Assembly: GCA_001766655.1 (NCBI GenBank)
Contig: MJCC01000016.1
Location: 1 to 57,319, forward strand
DNA length: 57,319 bases
DNA from: Phytomonas francai
Lineage: Eukaryota; Euglenozoa; Kinetoplastea; Trypanosomatida; Trypanosomatidae
Direction of reading: 5' to 3'
The translations under genes were made by a program, and so were the position numbers. Below, one piece after another: positions 11,267 to 19,556 of this stretch. How positions within the stretch are numbered: position 1 is the first letter of the stretch; each line of letters opens with the position of its first letter. The notes under the pieces were generated by a model. It was not told the origin of the DNA. It ran no database searches and worked only from the letters and a program-made list of their open reading frames with translations.

Positions 11267-12304
11267 ATGATGGATATCCATATTCCCAGGAATAGAAGTG
11301 GAGGTATTTTTGTAGACGCTGAAAAGGTAGAGCTACATGCAAATGATTTTGATTGGACAGCGAAGGTAAATCAATTAACTAAAGATGAACGAAGTCATGT
11401 TGACACATACATTATGAACTGTGAAAAGGCACTCGATTCGCTAGATGAGACTAATCAGCATGTCGCTTTGAAGGAATCTTCACCATGGGAGTACCATTAT
11501 TCGACTAATAGGCACCACTTTCCATTAAAAAACTACATTATTCACGCGTTTCCTATATTGAAAAACTATCTCGTATCGACTTCACACGCATGCCATATTT
11601 TGGAATCTGGATGTGGTACAGGAAGTACCCTTCTTCCACTGATGCGCTATTGCACTAATGAAAATGCTTCATTCGTAGGTTTTGATATCTCCTCAACTGC
11701 GTTAAGTTTTTTCTCAAAACATCCGATTGCGGAGAAATACGCAAAAAAAAATCGTCTACGACTTTTTGAATTTGACGCCTCTGGTAGTTGCCCAAAATTA
11801 TTGATTCATTCTACACAAGATCCTGAAACCGAAGTAAAACGCGTACGATGTGAACCGTCGAAGACAACTTTAATTGATGCGATGAATGCGGCTTTTCCCT
11901 CATTGGGTGACGAAAAGTTCGATATAGTTTTGCTTGTTTTTGTTTTGACTGCACTGCCGACGCTCTTTGATATGGTCAACTTATTGAAGCAGATACGTCA
12001 GGTAATGAAGCCGGATGGTTTTTTGTTGTTTCGAGACTATGCTCTTCCTGATCATAATTTTTTCCGCTTCATTAAAAAAAATAATGGTGCACTAGGGGAG
12101 TTGTTTTTCAAAAAGGGTGACCTCACGACGCAGTTCTTTTTTGAGGAAAAGTTTACGAAAAGGTTACTGAAACTGTCTGGTTTTGACGCGCATCCAGGTG
12201 AAGGATGTGAACTCCAGTACCACTGTAATCGTATTGTTAACAGGAAGACTGGAAAGTGCATGGATAAGGTTTTTTTGAATGCAATATTTTCCCCAAGCGT
12301 GTAG
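11267..12304 (+). CDS. TRM140: tRNA 3-methylcytidine methyltransferase, METTL2/6/8 (Trm140) family
   Basis: 345 aa. It shows the class I methyltransferase fold: motif I ESGCGTGSTLLPL at about residues 113-125 binds S-adenosylmethionine, an acidic FVGFDISSTAL follows, and FDIVLLVFVLTALP plus a VMKPDGFLLFRDYALPD stretch are characteristic of the METTL2/6/8-Trm140 group that makes m3C at tRNA position 32. The upstream SPWEYHYSTNRHHFPLKNYI segment is the typical N-terminal signature (W..(F/Y)Y..N...F.K). In T. brucei an enzyme of this family works with the ADAT2/3 deaminase on tRNA-Thr, a known link of methylation and C-to-U editing; a similar role here is inferred. It is the first intact gene of the plus-strand unit. 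A pyrimidine-rich tract ending in CTTCAG lies about 30 bases before the ATG. Confidence 0.85.
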   Translation: MMDIHIPRNRSGGIFVDAEKVELHANDFDWTAKVNQLTKDERSHVDTYIMNCEKALDSLDETNQHVALKESSPWEYHYSTNRHHFPLKNYIIHAFPILKNYLVSTSHACHILESGCGTGSTLLPLMRYCTNENASFVGFDISSTALSFFSKHPIAEKYAKKNRLRLFEFDASGSCPKLLIHSTQDPETEVKRVRCEPSKTTLIDAMNAAFPSLGDEKFDIVLLVFVLTALPTLFDMVNLLKQIRQVMKPDGFLLFRDYALPDHNFFRFIKKNNGALGELFFKKGDLTTQFFFEEKFTKRLLKLSGFDAHPGEGCELQYHCNRIVNRKTGKCMDKVFLNAIFSPSV

Positions 12305-12525
12305 TTTGCAACTTTCTTCTTTGCCTCACAGTCCTGATCAGTTTTAAACTCGTATCTTTTTCTTATCGCTCAAAAACGTTCTTTGTATTGCATTTTGGTT
12401 CTTTACTGTTCCGTTTCATTTTTTTTCCTGCCTTTTCCACTCTTTTATTAAAAAATAAAAGCACTCGGAAATTATTCTACGGTTTGAAGTAAATCCCATT
12501 TTCCATTATTATTACTGTTTACCTT

Positions 12526-12849
12526 ATGATGGAGGAAAATGAAGAAGCAGATGTGGTTCAAGTAAATGACAGTACGAATAAGTTTCAGCGCTTTGAATTG
12601 AAACGGTGGGATGCAGTAGCTTTATGGTCGTGGAACATCCAGGTCGATACATGTGCAATTTGTAGAAACCATATCATGGATCTTTGTATCGAGTGTCAGT
12701 CCAGCCAAAGTCCACCAGAGAAGTGCACAGTAGCCTGGGGAGCGTGTAATCATGCTTTTCACACACATTGCATCTCGCGCTGGTTAAAGACCCGGAATGT
12801 TTGCCCTTTGGATAATAAAGAGTGGGTTTATCAGAAATATGGCGCTTGA
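12526..12849 (+). CDS. RBX1: RBX1/ROC1 RING-H2 subunit of cullin-RING ubiquitin ligases
   Basis: 107 aa, close to the 108 of the human protein. The C-terminal two thirds is almost invariant with eukaryotic RBX1: [15 protein letters not shown], then [20 protein letters not shown] and [14 protein letters not shown], which together supply the cysteines, histidines and aspartate of the three-zinc RING-H2 domain. The N-terminal part ([18 protein letters not shown]) contains the beta-strand that inserts into the cullin. The protein recruits E2 enzymes to cullin scaffolds and supports neddylation, in cytosol and nucleus. A strong polypyrimidine tract lies at about 12419-12449 with an AG near 12461, giving a 5' UTR of roughly 65 bases. 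Nothing unusual. Confidence 0.95.
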   Translation: MMEENEEADVVQVNDSTNKFQRFELKRWDAVALWSWNIQVDTCAICRNHIMDLCIECQSSQSPPEKCTVAWGACNHAFHTHCISRWLKTRNVCPLDNKEWVYQKYGA

Positions 12850-13016
12850 AATTTTCCCTTTGTTTTAGTGCATTATATAAATAAGGGGAGGTCGATAGTA
12901 CAAATTTTATATGAATAGCTATATATCTTTGTGAAGTTTCATTCTGTTGTGAACTCTAACCAAACACTCTCGATCATTATTTATTGACCACTTTCCTTAT
13001 TTTCTTGTTTGCTACT

Positions 13017-13847
13017 ATGCTTAATCTTTTGCTATCCAAGGACAAGTTCCCACTTATGAAAAGGCCTTTCGTCAGAAATGTGTGTTTCACCTTACGTTGT
13101 CGATGCTTTTCAGCCTTAATGAGGACTCCTGCAATTGAAATCACTCATAAGCAACCACCTAACAGCTTTAGTTTCAACTATATCCTGGGCTCGAGGCAAT
13201 TTTCTCTTTCGAAAAGTGATGAGGATTACAGTATTTCTTTATTTTGTAATGTGCAGAATGTTGCAATGAAGCCTGTATGTGGTAGCACAAGTGAAACAGC
13301 ACGTCCACGTAAGCGCTCAAAAACACGTGCTACTAATAGTCGAGGCCCTCAACATGTTTATTTCCACGTCGTGTTGAAGCTGCTCCATGCATCTTTTCCC
13401 TTCTATATAGAAATGTTGTGCCACGCGCTCTTGGGGCAAATTATTTTCGATAGTATCTGCTTTCATACCAAAGAACCACTTTTTCATGAGGGCCCTGCAA
13501 AATTCGACACACAGTTGTCTTATCGAGGCCCTTACCTCACTCAATCCTCATTGGTAGACCTCCTGGTCGATCAAACCCCAATCTCTAGTCCCTTATGGAA
13601 TGGGCCCCAGTCTTTGGCGCAACCATTCGATCCATCCTCACATTTTATTGCCTTTCCCGGATCCAACTATGGGCATTTCCCAGTTCACACTGTTAACCCT
13701 ATCTTGACCGATAAAATTGTCTCTCTTTTAAATATTTTTGGTATTGATGATGATATTGCTGAATTTATTCAAGAAACTGCTCAATCCATCCAAGCACAGG
13801 AACGAGCTGCTTGGAAGGAAATACTTATGCGGGAATTGGCTCGCTAA
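13017..13847 (+). CDS. mitochondrial p22/MAM33 (p32, gC1qR) family protein
   Basis: 276 aa from the ATG at 13017; the longer frame to 12984 begins with TTG and is not used. The N-terminus is rich in Lys, Arg and Leu without acidic residues (MLNLLLSKDKFPLMKRPFVR), consistent with mitochondrial import. The C-terminus, GIDDDIAEFIQETAQSIQAQ followed by E..AW...L, matches the last helix of the MAM33/p32 family, and the middle holds alternating beta-strand segments. T. brucei p22, a member of this family, binds RBP16 and affects kinetoplast RNA editing. The usual strongly acidic middle is weak here and a basic patch (RPRKRSKTR) is present, so this may be a divergent paralogue. Assignment rests mainly on the C-terminal motif. 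Confidence 0.6.
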   Translation: MLNLLLSKDKFPLMKRPFVRNVCFTLRCRCFSALMRTPAIEITHKQPPNSFSFNYILGSRQFSLSKSDEDYSISLFCNVQNVAMKPVCGSTSETARPRKRSKTRATNSRGPQHVYFHVVLKLLHASFPFYIEMLCHALLGQIIFDSICFHTKEPLFHEGPAKFDTQLSYRGPYLTQSSLVDLLVDQTPISSPLWNGPQSLAQPFDPSSHFIAFPGSNYGHFPVHTVNPILTDKIVSLLNIFGIDDDIAEFIQETAQSIQAQERAAWKEILMRELAR

Positions 13848-14088
13848 ATCCATTCATACCGTAATAAAGAAAGAGGAATGGGTATGGATACTTCCTTGTG
13901 TTTTGTCTCATGCTATTTTTGATCCTCCTGAAAGTTATATCCTCAGTAAAATCAGTTTGGGTATGCAAGATTTGTTGATATTATTGTTCCTCTTAGCATA
14001 TAAATGCTTTCAGAGGAAGCCTTTTATATTATCTTCTTTTCGCCTGTGATACGATCTTGCAGCCAAATAGAGTAATCATTTTATCAAG

Positions 14089-14772
14089 ATGCTTCAGAAT
14101 GATCCTTTTCATGAATTAGAAACCGAAATGCGGGAACTTGTTGTAAGGGGCAAGTTGCTTCAACAAGGAATTAGTCAAAAGGGTGTTATTAGTGCTGAAA
14201 ATATTAATGAATTGGAAAAAGTGAGTACAGAATCAGAGGAACTTCTAGGTCTTTTAAAAGAAATGCTCCTTTCTATCGAAGAGGGGGGAGGCAAAGTTAA
14301 AGGAAGAGTTTTCTCTGCAAATGAAGTAATGAACCGTCAAAATATTGTTCGAAATATTGAGAGTGATGTAAAGGAGTTGGTTACATTTTTCTCCGATATT
14401 AAGCAGAGAAGGTCGAACCGAAACATTTCTGCAATGTCGAATACCAGAGAAAATGAAAGTCGTCCGGATGAGTTCCTGCTGGCTCAGGATCTTTCACAAA
14501 GAGCTGAAACAAAACAACAAGAAGAGATACTTGATCGCCTCACGTATGGCTTGCAGGAGCTAAGAGAAACGGGTGTTGACATTGCAGATGAGTTGGAAAC
14601 TCATGAAGTGCTCTTGAAAGAAATGGATAGAAATGTTAGCGGAATACAAGCACGTCTCCAGGTAGCCAATGCAAAAGTGGATAAGTTGCTCAATAGTATG
14701 TCAAATAAAGGGAAAATTTGTATAATATTGATACTGACCTTTGTGTTGTTATTTCTCGTTTTTTGCCTTTAA
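14089..14772 (+). CDS. Qc-SNARE, syntaxin 6/10-like
   Basis: 227 aa. An N-terminal helical region (residues 1-105) resembles the three-helix bundle of syntaxin 6. The SNARE coiled coil spans about 143-203 and a single C-terminal membrane anchor follows (KICIILILTFVLLFLVFCL, 209-227), leaving no luminal tail. This is a tail-anchored membrane-fusion protein acting at the trans-Golgi/endosome in related organisms. Aligned with syntaxin 6 around the central layer (GGELEEQ against ADELETH), the ionic zero-layer glutamine is replaced by His172 (codon CAT at 14602). Hydrophobic layers on both sides are kept, so the gene is not obviously broken. The splice acceptor is probably the TTGCAG about 27 bases before the ATG. 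Confidence 0.8.
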   Translation: MLQNDPFHELETEMRELVVRGKLLQQGISQKGVISAENINELEKVSTESEELLGLLKEMLLSIEEGGGKVKGRVFSANEVMNRQNIVRNIESDVKELVTFFSDIKQRRSNRNISAMSNTRENESRPDEFLLAQDLSQRAETKQQEEILDRLTYGLQELRETGVDIADELETHEVLLKEMDRNVSGIQARLQVANAKVDKLLNSMSNKGKICIILILTFVLLFLVFCL

Positions 14773-14818
14773 TTAAAAATCTTTGTATGATTACACTTTG
14801 TGCATCCCTTGTGACAGC

Positions 14819-14823
<5 letters not shown>

Positions 14824-14854
<31 letters not shown>
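14824..14854. repeat. TA dinucleotide microsatellite
   Basis: About 15 TA units lie 50 bases after the stop codon of the Qc-SNARE gene, in its probable 3' UTR or the intergenic spacer. Confidence 0.9.
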
Positions 14855-14857
<3 letters not shown>

Positions 14858-14935
14858 ACATAAGGATTAGTTCAGACGGAAAAGTTGGCATCCTTGAATC
14901 AAGGACATGTAAACCCCGATGACTGATGGATGCAT

Positions 14936-14965
14936 CTTTTTTTTCTTTCTCTCTTTCCGCTCAAG
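14936..14965 (+). promoter_or_regulatory. predicted trans-splice acceptor that decides the start of the next gene
   Basis: An uninterrupted pyrimidine-rich tract of T and C ends in CTCAAG. The first AG is at 14964-14965 and the next ATG, in frame with a long coding region, is at 14972. The upstream in-frame ATG at 14930 lies before the tract and would not be in the mature mRNA. The implied 5' UTR (excluding the spliced leader) is only about 6 bases. Confidence 0.6.
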
Positions 14966-14971
14966 GTCCTA

Positions 14972-16486
14972 ATGGAGCCACAAACAGAGTTGATTGGTCT
15001 TATACGCCGGTCTTCGTCTATTTCTTGCGACCAACTGCTGTTTTTGCTGTATATTTTCGAGGAAAGGTGTCGATTCAGCACCGAAACTGACAGAAAAGAC
15101 TATGATAACCTTTCTTTTGAGGATATCGCTTTAATTCTTCAGTATTCATTTCCTGGCTTGGCTCCACGATTTCTTTTTGCATTATCAACGAACAATACTC
15201 TTCTTCGAAGTTCTGATCGAGGTCTCTCATGGAAAATGGTGTACAAGCAGGACTTTGATTCAGCAGTTTGTGTACCAGAGGAACACAATAATGTAACGGA
15301 TGATGTTCTTATGGACCTTATTAAGGGTTTGAACCCCGAAGAAACTGATTTAGACGCAGTGCTATCAACAAAATATGGAAAGGATCATCTAACGCTTTCC
15401 TGTATTAGTAACTACTCCGAGTGTGTTGCTCTTGCAGGTAAGGAGGGATTTCTGGCTGTTTCTATAGACAACGGAATGACTTTCACAACGTCAAAAAATT
15501 ACCTAAAACCGATTTTGGGCTCAGAAAGCGATGTTTCCTACATTGCTATTGTTGATGCCAACTGCATCTTGGCTGCGGGCGGAAGCACAGTTTTCAAAGT
15601 TAGAATCTCCCCAGCAGTCTTTAATAAGGCATCTTTGGATGGGTCGACTGTGATATTAAAGTGCAAGAGCTCCGTGTGCGCTCTTGAGGTAATGCGCTAT
15701 TCCTCATCATGCCTTCACATTATCGTAGCAGAAGAGGGATGGATACATCTTTCGTGGAATAATGGATCTGACTTCATTTCGATCCCACATAAATTGGGAC
15801 GTATCCGCTCATTGGACGCTCTGTGTGCGCTGCGAAACTGCGAGATGCCAATGTTTCCAGAAAGTTCTATGGTATCCTATTTGAGAAGAAGCAAAGGCAT
15901 CCCTTTGGCTGAGTGTTCACAAGAATCGTACGAGTATTCGTGCGGTAACACCGTTGAAGCCACTGGTCACTTCGCGCTAGAGGAGCTTAAAGCGGGACGG
16001 AGAGTTACGTCTAGAAGATTCGGAAATGACTCAAATATATTTTTCTGGAATTTTTTAGCTGTAGGGAATGGCACCGAAGTGCTTTCATATGACTACAGCG
16101 GCATGCTTTGCCTTTGTATTAGTATTTCAGGTGATTTTATTACAACCTTTTCCCATGCGAGTTCCGTCAACTACGTACCTCTATCCTGCTCTAGTTTGAA
16201 TGATTCTATGTCTTGTTTGAGCATGGTTGTTGCTCCTGAGCGCGCTCTTTTTGTTCGAGCGTGTTCGTGTGGTGTTAGCACTTCATGGGATCTGAAAAAA
16301 TGGTCAGATCTACAATTCTCTGCGCCTGTCGGGGTTTTTGCCCTTGACGGAAACGAGCTTGTTGTCTGTATTCAGCGAAACACAACGTTTATAATGCGCT
16401 GTAACGATTTTACAATAATAAATTCGGGCATTGCTTCTGGTAATTTTCGTGTTCATTCGCTAAAGAGAGCATCTATACTATACTAG
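14972..16486 (+). CDS. Asp-box (BNR-type) beta-propeller protein, function unknown
   Basis: 504 aa from the ATG at 14972; an in-frame ATG at 14930 lies upstream of the predicted splice acceptor. After a short helical N-terminus (about residues 1-50) the protein is mostly predicted beta strand. Asp-box motifs (S.D.G..W/F) are visible: SSDRGLSWKMV, SIDNGMTFTTS, a degenerate SWNNGSDFISI and a late TSWDLKKWSDL. Such repeats sit in loops of six- to ten-bladed propellers, as in sialidases and sortilin/VPS10 proteins. No signal peptide or membrane segment is seen and no sialidase arginine triad or FRIP motif is evident, so this is unlikely to be a trans-sialidase. It is rich in Cys and Ser. Role and location are unknown; it may be an intracellular scaffold. 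Confidence 0.7.
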   Translation: MEPQTELIGLIRRSSSISCDQLLFLLYIFEERCRFSTETDRKDYDNLSFEDIALILQYSFPGLAPRFLFALSTNNTLLRSSDRGLSWKMVYKQDFDSAVCVPEEHNNVTDDVLMDLIKGLNPEETDLDAVLSTKYGKDHLTLSCISNYSECVALAGKEGFLAVSIDNGMTFTTSKNYLKPILGSESDVSYIAIVDANCILAAGGSTVFKVRISPAVFNKASLDGSTVILKCKSSVCALEVMRYSSSCLHIIVAEEGWIHLSWNNGSDFISIPHKLGRIRSLDALCALRNCEMPMFPESSMVSYLRRSKGIPLAECSQESYEYSCGNTVEATGHFALEELKAGRRVTSRRFGNDSNIFFWNFLAVGNGTEVLSYDYSGMLCLCISISGDFITTFSHASSVNYVPLSCSSLNDSMSCLSMVVAPERALFVRACSCGVSTSWDLKKWSDLQFSAPVGVFALDGNELVVCIQRNTTFIMRCNDFTIINSGIASGNFRVHSLKRASILY

Positions 16487-18165
16487 CATGACGTAGTTAC
16501 TGCTCCTCAACCCTCTTTGCTTTGGTAGAGTCTGCTCTCTTATCTTTTTCCTTACTCACCCTTACTGCGTATTTCTACGACTATATGAGTTGCGCTCAAA
16601 GCCGCTGGATTATCCCCATGATTTTACTTTTAAAAAAATTACTCTGATGATTTTTTTAAAAAAATCACGAAAATGTGTTGTTCGACTCTATCGGAAAGTA
16701 GCGGAAAACATGTTTCTTCATTATTGATCTTCTTTTGGCTATTTCTCTCGATCTAGTGTATCTTTCGCTTGTTCAACCTGCTGAAGCAAGTCATATTAAA
16801 AAATTCTGATGTTATTCTTTTTAGTGTATTAGTGACAGTTATTCCACCGATATGCGACTAACTTTCGATACTAACGTGTCTGGTGTCCTCCTCTAATTCA
16901 AAAACAACAACCTCGAACTACCCTCTCATCTCAATGTTAAGATTCGGAACAAACCGAGTCGCCTTCGGGTTCCATCAACTCAAAGTTCTGGTTCTCTCTC
17001 CAAGTAATTGCGACACGATGTTTTGCCAGAGTTTCGATATTTTTCAAGACCTGCTTTCGTGTCTGCTTCTTGGTGGCCATGATTCTGGAATTGGCACCCC
17101 CAGTCTTGAGACAAGTTCCACCGTATGTCTTTAAGTCGACTCGCACCAGCATTATTTCAATCCTATGCCGTACCTTATTCCCCCCATTTTTTTTTTTTGC
17201 ACCTGCGGGAAAAAAATTGAATAGCAAAAACTTCAAATCTCGACCACGATGACACTGTATCAGAGTTTAAGAGTCATGCAAAATCCGCTTTCTGAACGTA
17301 ACAGATAGAATAGTAAAACCCTCCTGGCCTTTCTCAACATCCCATACGTGTACACAGCACTATTCTCACTAATTGAACGAGAAAGTTTGCATAGAGATAC
17401 CAGATAGGATAGCGTAAATCTTCTACGCTGCATTCTTGAACCTAGCCGTCCAGCACAAAAAGAAGATGGTTTTATGATTCCTTTATGAAACATTTGCTAA
17501 GGGTGGCGAAAAGCTTTAGTTCTGTTTTCTGACATGGAGAGGGTTCAAATATTTGATGTCACGTTGTGATCTGTTTCGCAACCGTTTTTGTCACTGTCCC
17601 AGAACATGATGGCTTATGTAAATTTACCCCCCTATGCGTATGCAGCCCGATACGCGTATAGGACGTAAGGAAAACACCTCAAGTTTTTGGTTTGAGAAAT
17701 CGCATGTGTTTGGGTTTGATACACTTTCCTCAGTGCAAGTGTTGATGACACCGTGGTCACTTGATCCCTTTTCAGCGTCTTGTCTCTCTTAGGAATTGGG
17801 TCATTTAGTTTTTTTCTTCTGAGTGGTGTCATGAAAGTACGATTATACTATATATGTGCTTTTGCTAAATGAGTACGGTAAAGTTGGTCCTGTGCGTATA
17901 ACCCAAGACGAAATACAAAGTTGAAAAGGTAAACCTAAATCAAACGTGCATTGAATCCTTCGTTTTGTTTTCGAGGATTTGCTCAACACTTTATGTGAAA
18001 TGCACTTGTGTCTCTTTTAGCTCTGAGCAAGTGTACCTTCAAATCGTATTCTTCTTTGTTTTACTAGATTTTACCTTTGAAGTTAGTCTATTAATCTTTA
18101 GCTATAACTCTATACGGCTCGTCGCCCACCCCTTTACCTTTCGGCATACTGTCTTCTCAGTTGTG
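16487..18165. other. 1.7-kb spacer, no convincing plus-strand gene
   Basis: The spacer has A/T runs near 16630-16670, several pyrimidine tracts and no plus-strand frame that looks like protein over more than 80 codons. A minus-strand frame at 17236-16937 (99 codons, with MATKKQTRKQVLKNIETLAK) is protein-like but opposes the transcription unit; I treat it as doubtful. The frame from 17965 joined to the next gene starts at TTG and is an untranslated leader. Confidence 0.4.
18131..18160 (+). promoter_or_regulatory. predicted trans-splice acceptor
   Basis: A pyrimidine-rich tract (CCTTTACCTTTC, then GTCTTCTCAG) ends in AG at 18159-18160, six bases before the ATG at 18166. This supports that start and implies a very short 5' UTR. 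Confidence 0.6.
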
Positions 18166-19212
18166 ATGCAAGAAGAACTCGCTGTAGCCGTTCAGATTGC
18201 CAGGAGTGGTGACCGCCTAGGTGCTGTCTACAAGGCTCATCAGTCTCTAGAAAATGATTTGGCCAAGTTTGTATCACTAGTTGAACTGGCAATAAACGAT
18301 CAAAAGACATCGAATAGTTTTGATCCATGGGAAGAGCTCAAGGCTCAGATGGTGCATGTAAATTCAGGTACATCTGTCTGTTTAAGACTTTTTAGTGAAC
18401 GTCGTGTTATACCGTCGTCAAAGGGATGTGAAACAATCGAAACACTTTATACGCAAAAGAAAAGCCCTTCCGAAAGGCTTCGCAGCTTCCTTGATTTGAT
18501 AAAGAGAAAACTTGGTGGGACGCTTTCCCCTACCATTGTACTCGTCGGGGGGAGGAGTCTTCAACAAATAAATCCAGAAGGTGCAGGCTTTTTCGTCCGC
18601 TCGTTTATAGTAAATGTAACTGATTTAGATGAATATAAAGCTCTAGATTCTGCTCATGTCCGTATCATGGAGTGCGTACTGGGTTCTCAAGACGCACTTA
18701 AGAAAGTACTGCCTTCACTTTTATCACTTGAGACAGAGTGTTTTGCGGGATGTGGAAATACAATGTTTCCATTGGATTGCGAAGTGGCTAGGCTTCAAGA
18801 GTGGATATCGGACAATACAGTAGAAGAATTGCTAGCCTATGAGGCAAGATGCAAACGACGTTACACTGAAACGTGCGTCCAAATAATGAAAAAAGCTAAG
18901 CATCGGGAATCACTTATTTCCTCAAAAAAAGATATTTTAGAGAAAAACTACTCTGAATCCGTCCACCATTCTGTCAACAGCCCTTCTGACCCTAAAAGTA
19001 TGAAAACACAGGAAACACCGCGTACCCCTCTCGAAATGCTCCTCAACCCGTTTCGTCTCAAGGGCTTGAAGTTGCATGTGAGTCGGGCTACAGCCCTAAT
19101 ACTCGGCATTATCCTGCTGAAACTATTAATAACAGGCGCTCTAAAGCTTTTCAGAAGTACAGCCAGTGCGATGCACTCAGTTCCTCGGAGGCAAAGACAA
19201 CTAACATTGTAG
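18166..19212 (+). CDS. tail-anchored membrane protein, function unknown
   Basis: 348 aa from the ATG at 18166, directly after a good splice acceptor; the 67 codons upstream start at TTG and look like leader sequence. The first half is helical and resembles the helical repeats of TPR-like adaptors (AVAVQIARSGDRLGAVYKAH). A charged, Ser/Lys-rich linker follows, then one hydrophobic segment near the C-terminus (ATALILGIILLKLLITGALK, about residues 297-316) and a short basic tail. This topology, a cytosolic helical domain with a tail anchor and basic tail, occurs in outer-membrane and peroxisomal adaptors, for example PEX15/PEX26-type proteins, so a glycosomal or mitochondrial location is conceivable. 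I have no sequence match to support that. Confidence 0.65.
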   Translation: MQEELAVAVQIARSGDRLGAVYKAHQSLENDLAKFVSLVELAINDQKTSNSFDPWEELKAQMVHVNSGTSVCLRLFSERRVIPSSKGCETIETLYTQKKSPSERLRSFLDLIKRKLGGTLSPTIVLVGGRSLQQINPEGAGFFVRSFIVNVTDLDEYKALDSAHVRIMECVLGSQDALKKVLPSLLSLETECFAGCGNTMFPLDCEVARLQEWISDNTVEELLAYEARCKRRYTETCVQIMKKAKHRESLISSKKDILEKNYSESVHHSVNSPSDPKSMKTQETPRTPLEMLLNPFRLKGLKLHVSRATALILGIILLKLLITGALKLFRSTASAMHSVPRRQRQLTL

Positions 19213-19403
19213 CGGAAGTATATACAGATATCTTCATATTACTGAAGCAAACACTGATAAACTTTCAGGTATGATGATCGAGAAGGCATGGCATAAGAAG
19301 TCAAACAATTTTATGGCTGAGATACAGAGTAATTGTTCTGCCACATCCTTGATTTTGTTTATTTATTTACTTATTATTATTTGATGTGTTTGCGTGTGTG
19401 TGT

Positions 19404-19421
19404 GGGGGGGGGGGGGGGGGG
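19404..19421. repeat. uninterrupted run of 18 G, preceded by TG repeats
   Basis: A short GT repeat runs directly into 18 consecutive G on the plus strand, in the spacer between the tail-anchored protein and the MFS gene (about 190 bases after the stop). It is unusual in this AT-rich spacer and could fold as a G-quadruplex in DNA or RNA. Exact length may be affected by sequencing error. Confidence 0.9.
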
Positions 19422-19556
19422 TAATAAAAGAAATTGATCCTGGTGTTCTAATTTTGTTCTTTTTCTTCATTTTTTTCTTTCGAGGGGGTACATTTCTATT
19501 TAGTAATTGTATTTGACTTTTTTGGATCCTGTAATGAGAGCATAAAATTAAAAGAA

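Noticed and set aside
14972..16486. Trans-sialidase because of Asp boxes
   Set aside because: No FRIP motif, VTVxNVxLYNR-type motif, signal peptide or GPI signal is visible.
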